A stretch of DNA of 64,000 bases from Brachionus manjavacas (taxonomy: Eukaryota; Rotifera; Eurotatoria; Ploima; Brachionidae), in contig JAHQIY010000009.1 of the NCBI GenBank assembly GCA_019054805.1, forward strand, positions 1,240,001-1,304,000, in the 5' to 3' direction. The notes beneath the pieces were generated by a model that ran no database searches, was not told where the DNA came from, and saw only the letters and a program-made list of their open reading frames with translations. Positions 57,155 to 64,000 of this stretch are shown here, in pieces (the first letter of the stretch is position 1; each line of letters starts with the position of its first letter). Position numbers and translations under genes: made by a program.

Positions 57155-60100
57155 ATGTCCGAGAACGAAAGCAAAGACCATGTTAAAGTAAATTTAAAAA
57201 ATTGTTTCTGTAGGATTTTTTAAGATCTGAATTTTTCCAATGCTGAATTAATTAGAAACAATTTTCAGTAATTTTTAATTAATTTAGTCAACAAAATTTT
57301 TTATAAATTAATATTTTTTATTTTGTAGAAATCTATCGTAGTGGTAGTAAATTCAGAGCAGGCTATTGATCCACGTAAACTCTTGCTGAATTTCTTTTGA
57401 ATCTATTGCCATCCAAACCATTCCATAATAATTTTAAAAATGTTCTCAACAAAAATAAAAAAAATTTGAATCATTTCAAAAATTGTCTAAATCTAATTTT
57501 GTAATTTTTTAGAATTAAGTTCGATTCAGGGCTAGAAAATATGGACATCATTTAAATCAGATCTATTAATTTACACTATCTTAATTAAATAGACTTTTCT
57601 TTTATAAATATGATCAAAATTTTAACATTTAAAATTTTTAATAGCACGGTTTGGATGGTAAAAACTTCAAACAAATGAATTAGAAGTTCGCCTTATATCT
57701 AAAAGTAGTTGTAAAAAATTTATTTCGATACAAAAATTTAGATATTTGAGTAATAAAATTAAAAATTAAAAATCATCATTCTTTTTGTTTTTTAAAGACC
57801 CTAGAAGTAAATGATAGTTTTTTGATGCTCAAAACGATCAAATTAATCTGTAATTATTAATAAAATTGTTATTTTTTAAAAGGATTATTACCGAGGCACA
57901 TTTTTGGATTTAGCATACTTTGTTAAGTATAGAGGTAAAATTTGCACATTGGACAGTGCACACCATTTAAATAATACTTTTTTTATGTATGTTATTTTTG
58001 CAGGCTTTTGCAAAGTTTACCTTTAGATTAAGCAAAGTATGCTAAATTTAAAAATGTACCTCTGCATTAATTCTATTAAGAAATAATAATTAATTTCAGA
58101 ATTAAAACTTTGTTTGATCATTTTGAGCATCAAAAAATTGATGATAAAATTCAAAATGCCGCTAGGATTTTATTTTTTTTTAAATTTCAAAAAAAAAAAA
58201 ATTTTTATTTCAAAAAAGGATTAAAAACGATAAAGTGGTTTATTTTTAAAATTATTTCGTAAAAAATTTAAAAACTACAATCTTAGAATACTAATAACCA
58301 AAGTTAAAAAAAAGTACTGAATGTTAATTTCACAAATTTTTTGCATCTTGAATTGGATAGATACACAACTCCGCCAGAAATTTTCTAATAAATTAACCTT
58401 CATTGAATAAATTAATTTTGTAGACAAGGGCATTGAGAAGCACTGCAAAATCAGAAGCAGAAGTGGAAGCTGCGATTCGGGCCGAAATTCAGCGAGAAGA
58501 AGATGAAATCGAATCGCTTCGTGCCAAAGCCGAGGAGAGGCGCAGGCGTAAAGAAGAAAATGAGAGGCTGGAAGCTGAACGTTTGGCTGAAATGGAAGAA
58601 GAGAGGCGCCGAAGAGAGGTAATCATATCATATCTAATAATAATTTATCAGCATTTACAGCATTTTTAGATTAAAGTTGTTTTATAGGTCGATTTAATTA
58701 TGAATTGGAGAAATTCGAGAAGATAAACTTGTAAGAGTAATGCAAAAGAAAAGGAATAATAGGTTAAGTTGAGTAGTAGATAAATACTTGGAATAGATAG
58801 AGATACAAACCGATTGGTGTTTATAGAACATATATGCTTAGAAATATTTCTATATATTCTTTATAAATATCTCGATATTTCTTTCAAATCATTTATTCTA
58901 TCTAAGAATAACTTTTCTCTTGGCATAAAGGTTTTGATTATTTTTGATTTCGAAGGAAGAACAAAGACGCCGCAAGGAAGAAGCTCTTCAACGCAAACAA
59001 AAATTAGAACTAGCTAAAATCGAACAAGAAAGAAAAAAACTTGAAGAAGAAATGGTGTCTAATACTGGCGGTTCCAAGTTGTCCAATATCCTCAAGGCCA
59101 AAGAAATTCTGCTTAAATCGCCTGAGCAATTGGAGCAAGAAAAGCGCGATGTTATTTCGTCAAGATTAGTAGACCTGAGACTCGATGGTCAAAACAAAGA
59201 TGACCTGATTAGACAAGTGAATTGAAGAAAAAAAATTTTTTATTAATTTTTTTTATTTTGATTTTTTTTAGGCCCAGGAATTTCACGAAATTTTGATCAG
59301 TCTACACTCGCAAATATACGATTTGAACGAGAAATATGACCGTCAAAAATATGACGTACTGTTTAGCTTGGATCTGGGATGAATTTTTTTTTAATAATTT
59401 TTTCTAAGATGATGGAATTGGCAGAGAGAGCCAGACAAATAGAGAAAGGTAAATCCAAGACCCGTAAGTCAAACATTGTACACACCGGTCTTGGTGGTAG
59501 CGTGTAAGTTGACTTTTTCTTTTATTAAACCATTAAAACAAACTACAGAAATACAAAAAAAATTGAGTATTATTATTAAACTTTAAAATTGCAAGATTTC
59601 CATGGATTGTTGATACGCACCCGCATGCTCCGGTAAGTTCTGCGTGTAGTCTAATTGAAAAAGTTCTAAATTGACGAAGATTAAGAAAATTCTGTAGTTT
59701 TATAAAAATTTTTGTTTATAATTTTTTTAAAACAAACATTTAAAAATTTTATAGATTTAATCTACAAGAAACTTTTCCGCATTCACCAGTAAGTAAAATA
59801 GGGAAGTAAAAAAATAAATGAATAAAAAATAAATAGCATTTAATGAACGAATGCTTATAACCACCCAAATTTTTGTTCCTGCAACCAGAACAAAAAGAAT
59901 TATTTCACTTCCCTGTTCCCTACTACTTCGTCAATACTTTGAATGAAATTTTTAAAAATTTTATTTTATTTTTTTTCAAATAAAATGATAGTTTATTAAA
60001 TGATATTTTTAACAAGGGAAAAATTTCTTTGTTCTCCCGATATGAGAGAGTGACAGATCGAAGAAGCTTCAAGGATAGACGTGAAATCTGGGCTAGTCCA

Positions 60101-60355
60101 AAGCCGAGCAAGAACTTTGTTCCAGAGAAACCAAAAGCTAAGATCAACAGTGAGCCTATTAGTAGAAATAGAAGACAAAAAATAGAAGAAGAAGAAGAAG
60201 AGGAAGTTGAGGAAGAAAAAGAGCAAGCATACGAAGAAGATCAGCCTCAAGAAAACGAAGAACATCAAGAAGAGGAGCATCATGAGGAAGAAGAGCACCA
60301 TGAAGAAGAAAATCACGACGAGGAGCATGAAGAAGAAGCCGAGGACGAAGAATAG
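57155..60355 (+). CDS. Troponin T, multi-exon, with alternative micro-exons and Glu/His-rich tail (about 347 aa)
   Basis: Troponin T anchors the troponin complex to tropomyosin in striated muscle. Proposed coding exons: 57155-57187 (MSENESKDHVK, less certain), 58424-58618, 58956-59216, 59272-59355, 59409-59503, then either 59596-59632 or 59755-59788, then 60017-60355; phases agree throughout. The optional use of an exon at 57329 is possible. Features: a charged E/K/R helix (tropomyosin-binding N-terminal part), KSPEQLEQEKRDVISSRLVD followed by a heptad coiled coil (EILISLHSQIYDLNEKYDRQ) that pairs with troponin I in known structures, then SRYERVTDRRSFKDRREIW, matching insect troponin T, and an acidic tail of about 50 residues rich in Glu and His at the C-terminus. 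Such a C-terminal poly-Glu tail is known from arthropod troponin T. With the first alternative exon the product is 347 residues, with the second 346. Confidence 0.88.
57801..58166. mobile_element. MITE-like inverted repeat in troponin T intron
   Basis: The arms 57801-57926 and 58029-58166 are inverted relatives over about 130 bases; shared blocks include TTTTTTGATGCTCAAAA, GATCAAA, GAGG.ACATTTTT and TTTAGCATACTTTG. The centre (about 100 bases) is non-coding. It lies in the intron before exon 58424. No clear target duplication is visible at the ends (CTAG at both borders on opposite strands). Confidence 0.7.
59596..59632 (+). CDS. Troponin T alternative micro-exon A
   Basis: Thirty-seven bases between a CAAG acceptor and a GTAAGT donor, encoding (V)FPWIVDTHPHAP in the frame set by the preceding exon (ends AGC GT) and the following exon (starts GGA AAA). 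It belongs to the troponin T gene. Confidence 0.7.
59755..59788 (+). CDS. Troponin T alternative micro-exon B
   Basis: Thirty-four bases between an ATAG acceptor and a GTAAGT donor, encoding (V)FNLQETFPHSP. It has the same phase at both ends as exon A, starts with the same ATTT and ends with the similar PHSP/PHAP, so the two are interchangeable duplicates. Using both together would break the frame (37 + 34 = 71 bases). Confidence 0.7.
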
Positions 60356-62145
60356 ATGGCTATTTTTTTGTTTTAGATTAATATTGATTTCGGAGATCGA
60401 TTCCGATCTTATAAAAATATTTTATTAAAAAGTGTTTATTTTAAAATTTATTAGGATTTTTCTTTTCAATTTATTTAACTTTGAAAATAAAAATTTAGGC
60501 TTACAAATCTAATTATTAATTAGACTAAGTATTTTTTTTTAGAATTAATTCATTTATTGATTCAATCGAAAAATAGAATCAAAGGAATATTTTCTTTTAT
60601 TTAAATAATAGTTTGGGGAAACACCGAGCAGTTTGTAATGGTCGTTTACTTCCCTATTGCAAAATAGATTTTGGTAGAATTAAAAAACAAAGTTTTTGGA
60701 AAAACAGAGTCTGATAAATGTTCGACAGAATTGTTTTAACTTTTTCTTTTTAACTTAGAATTTGTTAGTTAAGTCACATGACAGATTTATCTTGAATACT
60801 AACATAATAAGTATAAACACAATTAAAATTATTCAAAAAAAAAATATAAAATGAACTTGATTTCAATTTCAAAATTTCAAAGTTTTTTTTTCAATTTTTA
60901 TGAAGAAAAAGAGATATCATTAAATAATTAATTAACTATACGAAACAAATATTCCTTGGATTTTTTTTTAAATAATTGATAAATAATGCACCATAAAAAA
61001 CAATTAAATATTTTTTTTAAAAATTTATATAATCATTCGAGTTAGCAAATTTTAAATAAAATTAAAATGTTCCTAATAATTCTGGCAAGTAAGTCGAAAT
61101 AGATCATCACATTTTACCTCTTAAACCTAGATTGTATTCTATTTAAACTTATAAATTTTTTTTTCGATTGTAACAATCATAGTTTTTTATTTATTTTTAA
61201 ATTAAGTTTCAAATTAAATCAACAGGCTATTTTCCATGTTTTTGTAAATTTTTTTCAGAATTTATGAATGAATGTTAGGAATAAAATAAACATAAAGATT
61301 TAAAATGAAATTTGAAAATTATTTTTAGATAAATTTAATAAAAAAGTTACAATTTTTTTTTCTGTAATACAATTTGGCTTATCTTAGAAAAATTAATTTA
61401 ATTTAACTTTCTTTTATATATTTTTACACAAAATCTTGAATCAAAACAACAAATTAATCATCAATTTTCCGATTGATTTTTCTTGCCTTTTTCACTTTAC
61501 TTCCAGAAACTCTTATCTTTGTAGCTAGTTGCTTTGCATTATCCACCTCATAATCATCTTCAAATTAAAGTACGGGAATAGATGCAACCACATTAGTTAC
61601 ACGTTCCTCTTTTCATCTCTGTAGCAATGGTTACCGTTGTTTTTGAATTTTTTAATCTTGAATCAAAACAACAACTTAATTTATTTTGAACCTAAAATTG
61701 CTAAACCTTCTCTTAGTTTATTTTAAATAAAACTTTATTTAAAAAAAATCCAATCCCTCATTTGATCACACAATAAGATCAGAGTAAATTCAATTTTATA
61801 CCTTTTAATACGCAAAAAATACTAACTATTATTAATAAAAAATTTGGAATTTCATGTTCTCTTTATTGACAGAAATATTCATTTTTTTTCAAGACTTAAT
61901 CACCTTTATTATCTCTTATTTTGCGCCAGCATCAATCTCTGAAAATAATTTCATTTAATATTTAGAAATGAATTTTTAAATAAAAAAATTTTAAATTTTA
62001 CATAGAACCTGATTCATGATTAATCTCAAATGTAAAATAAAGTTTTGAGCTTAAAAGGTATTTTTTTCAAAGTCAAATATTTAACATTTTCAATAACATC
62101 TATTTTTTACTTAATTTTTTTCTGAAAAATTAAAAAAAAATTAAA
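60356..62145. other. Intergenic with short repeats and a decayed minus-strand frame
   Basis: Starts with the troponin T 3' end. It holds the repeat copy at 60606-60660 and a direct repeat AATCTTGAATCAAAACAACAA at 61432-61458 and 61654-61680. Between them the minus strand reads EERVTNVVASIPVL, a stop, FEDDYEVDNAKQLATKIRVS and KVKKARKINRKIDD (about 61610-61455), a coding relic of unknown origin. Confidence 0.4.
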
Positions 62146-63351
62146 ATGTCTTGGGGTTTACTAATATTTTTACTGAGCACCATTTTATTTAACAATACAC
62201 ATGGCTTTGTACCGAAAGGAATAATGACCTTTGTCATTAAAACTGTTGATGACACATTCAAGAACAAACTGGGATATTACAGTGAATCGATCGTACATGA
62301 GGAGATCATTGAACGTGGGATAGCAAGATCAGTAGCTAGATTCTTTTATGACCAAGAAAATGGGCCAAGCCGCATTGATTTGTCCAAACTCGACACTGAC
62401 TATCGCAATCTAAAAAATGTCTACAGAGATTATTATGAAAAAACATTTTGTAAAATAGACATTGAAGAGTTGATCTCGGACGTGTTCCAGCCTCAAGTAG
62501 CCTCTGTAGACTTTGAAGATGAAACCAAAGATTTGGCAAGTGCTCATTTTGATGCTGAACAATTTAATCAATCTAATCAAAGAGTAAAAGAATACATGGA
62601 TATTATTCAAAGATTTTTAAATTTAAAAGATTACAGCGCAGCACGCAAATATGCGGCAAGAATATTGCACACCATTCATGACTTTTATTCACATTCGAAC
62701 TGGGTTGAAATGGGTAATAAGAAGATCAACAAAGAAATTGGAACTAAAAATTTCAGCAAATATGAGTTTACTGATTTGACGGATCCTAACACTTGTGTAA
62801 GTAATTGTAGCACTATTGAAATAGAATGCAATAGTATATTAAGGGCATTGGTGAAAGTCATTAAAAAATTAGGGGTTCGAAGTTCAATAATTAATTGTCC
62901 GATAAAATATTTCAGATGTAATGGAAATATTGTCATTAATAGCAAATTGGTGAGTGGTTTTTATGTTGATCAAGGAATAGAAAAGCCTGATAATACAATG
63001 AAATGTAGCCATGGAGGTATACTGGACTCTAGTTCCTACAAAAAAGCGATGGGTGGAATTAACAAAGACTCTGGTTACTATGTTTTTTCACCTCATGCCA
63101 ATTTACACTTGGAAGCAGCCAATTTAGCCATAGAGCATACAGAGTTTTTTTTCGAAGAAGTGAGAAAAAAAATTGGAAATGATGAATTTTCAAAATTTTT
63201 GAATCTTGAAGTAAGCAAAAGTTTTTTAAATTCGATCAATGATTTCATTCAAATTTGTGACTCAAAGTCAATTCAAGTAGAGTATTCTTTCAAAAAATGT
63301 TTTAAATTTTTTCTTTTAATTTTTTTTCTTGAAAAAATTTTTTTGGCGTAA
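62146..63351 (+). CDS. Secreted VWA7/Het-C-like N-terminal-domain protein (401 aa)
   Basis: A single-exon ORF with a signal peptide (residues 1-20, hydrophobic, ending THG). It matches the N-terminal part of VWA7 and the Het-C-like family, an all-helical domain related to zinc-dependent phospholipase-type folds: ESIVHEEIIERG (47-58), ASAHFDAEQF (131-140) and the diagnostic ILHTIHDFYSHSNWVEMG (173-190), with conserved histidines H51, H134, H175, H178 and H183. The block SPHANLHLEAANLAIEHTEF precedes the place where VWA7 proteins continue into a von Willebrand A domain; here that domain is absent, and the protein ends soon afterwards in a hydrophobic tail (CFKFFLLIFFLEKIFLA) that could be a GPI-anchor signal or membrane anchor. 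Eight or so cysteines in the middle suggest disulfides outside the cell. The family link is good; function is unknown. Confidence 0.8.
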   Translation: MSWGLLIFLLSTILFNNTHGFVPKGIMTFVIKTVDDTFKNKLGYYSESIVHEEIIERGIARSVARFFYDQENGPSRIDLSKLDTDYRNLKNVYRDYYEKTFCKIDIEELISDVFQPQVASVDFEDETKDLASAHFDAEQFNQSNQRVKEYMDIIQRFLNLKDYSAARKYAARILHTIHDFYSHSNWVEMGNKKINKEIGTKNFSKYEFTDLTDPNTCVSNCSTIEIECNSILRALVKVIKKLGVRSSIINCPIKYFRCNGNIVINSKLVSGFYVDQGIEKPDNTMKCSHGGILDSSSYKKAMGGINKDSGYYVFSPHANLHLEAANLAIEHTEFFFEEVRKKIGNDEFSKFLNLEVSKSFLNSINDFIQICDSKSIQVEYSFKKCFKFFLLIFFLEKIFLA

Positions 63352-64000
63352 AGCAAGTGATCGAAAAATTATTTTTAATCGCTTTTAAAAAAATCAATAT
63401 TTTCGAAAATTTTTTCATAATTAATAAATATTTGCTTGAATCATCAAACTTGTGAAAATAAATATTTAATAAAATTTTTGATAAAATAATTGAATTTGAA
63501 TTTAAAAACAAAAAGCTGAAAAATTGAAGATAAAAAATTTATTTTTTGAGAATTAATTACATTTAATTCAAAAATTGATGCTAGTGATCACGCTCCAAAA
63601 TCTATTATTTAAGGAACATTATATAATGCTGCGACAATAAAAGGATTTTAACATAATTAACGTAAATTAGCGTAAAATACCAAAAGCGAAAATTCAAAAA
63701 TTCAAGGAAATTTAATTATTATTAATTTCTTTTTACCTAATTATGTGAAATATTCGATGTTTTGTAAAATTTGATAAATTTTCGTAAAAAATAGTTATTG
63801 TTTAGTAAAAAATGTAAAAATTGGTCAAATTATGCTAAATTTTATTTAGGCAAACAATCCCTGATAAAATTAATAGAAAAAAAATGTGAAAATATACCTC
63901 AATTTTTATGAGCTTAAATTCAAAAATAACTTTTAAAAAAATAAGATTTTTATTTAAAAAAGGAAGTACAAGTTTCTGACAGATGTTTTTTTTTATTATA
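63352..64000. other. AT-rich end of window
   Basis: Contains AATAAA-type signals for the preceding gene (about 63459-63475) and a short TTAACGTAAATTAGCGTAAAATACC stretch (63657-63681) related to the TTTACGTAAA-rich ends at 17.05 and 17.7 kb. No VWA-domain exon or other gene is visible. Confidence 0.45.

Noticed and set aside
59880..59935. A possible third alternative troponin T micro-exon (after CAACCAG)
   Set aside because: No GTAAGT-like donor in phase and no resemblance to exons A and B.
59996..60328. Minus-strand Phe/Leu-rich ORF opposite the troponin T tail
   Set aside because: Antisense of GAA/GAG runs; no independent support.
63352..64000. A missing VWA-domain exon after the VWA7-like ORF
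   Set aside because: No frame with a MIDAS-like DxSGS/DTTGSM motif exists in the remaining sequence on the plus strand.
1..64000. tRNA, rRNA or viral genes
   Set aside because: I looked for A/B-box-like arms, rRNA-like stretches and capsid or replicase motifs and saw none; the polymerase motifs present belong to LINEs.

Overview
The window looks like nuclear DNA of a small, very AT-rich invertebrate animal. Most genes have short introns (about 50-70 bp, some up to roughly 1.2 kb) with GT-AG borders, AATAAA-type signals follow several genes, and decayed retrotransposons and DNA transposons fill the spaces. The gene set includes muscle troponin T with an arthropod-like Glu-rich tail and two cilium-linked genes (RAB28, ENKD1), which points to a ciliated protostome with muscle. 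A monogonont rotifer such as Brachionus is my best guess, but that is inference, and no rRNA or mitochondrial marker is present to settle it.

Layout. 1-3.8 kb: two degenerate LINE copies in tandem, the first carrying a 238-bp insertion with a target duplication. 5.0-5.95 kb (minus): a GC-richer single-exon gene for a predicted myristoylated protein of unknown family. 6-18.9 kb: no confident gene; LINE 3' tails, Tc1/mariner debris, a nested inverted-repeat element (15.6-17.0 kb) and a cluster of TTTACGTAAA palindromes (17.0-17.7 kb). 18.9-20.9 kb: a CR1-like LINE with a mutated catalytic motif. 21.3-25.3 kb: prefoldin subunit 4 (PFDN4, plus) converging on DNA ligase III (LIG3, minus, eight exons). 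27.2-27.9 kb: RAB28. 30.1-30.8 kb (minus): a C/EBP-type bZIP factor. 31.7-37.7 kb: pogo/Tigger remnants, a reverse-transcriptase fragment fused to a CENP-B-type helix-turn-helix, and several palindromes. 38.2-39.4 kb: ENKD1, five exons. 40.9-41.6 kb: a small ankyrin-repeat protein. 42.3-48.7 kb: AT-rich, nothing recognised. 48.7-50.6 kb: a RASD1/Rhes-type small GTPase. 51-55.1 kb: LINE and Tc1 debris plus a possible two-exon gene and unrecognised decayed ORFs. 57.2-60.4 kb: troponin T with two tandem, mutually exclusive micro-exons and a MITE in an intron. 62.1-63.4 kb: a secreted protein matching the N-terminal half of VWA7/Het-C-like proteins but lacking the VWA domain.

The genes do not form an operon or a shared pathway; they are independent housekeeping, signalling, ciliary and muscle genes. 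I found no CRISPR array, no tRNA and no convincing new multi-gene system. The points most worth following are the troponin T micro-exon pair, the VWA-less VWA7 homologue, the five-residue C-terminal Cys motif of the Rhes-like GTPase, the variable-loop hairpin at LINE 3' ends, and the orphan myristoylated protein. Exon borders were assigned by hand from reading frame, splice consensus and remembered family sequences; no search was run.
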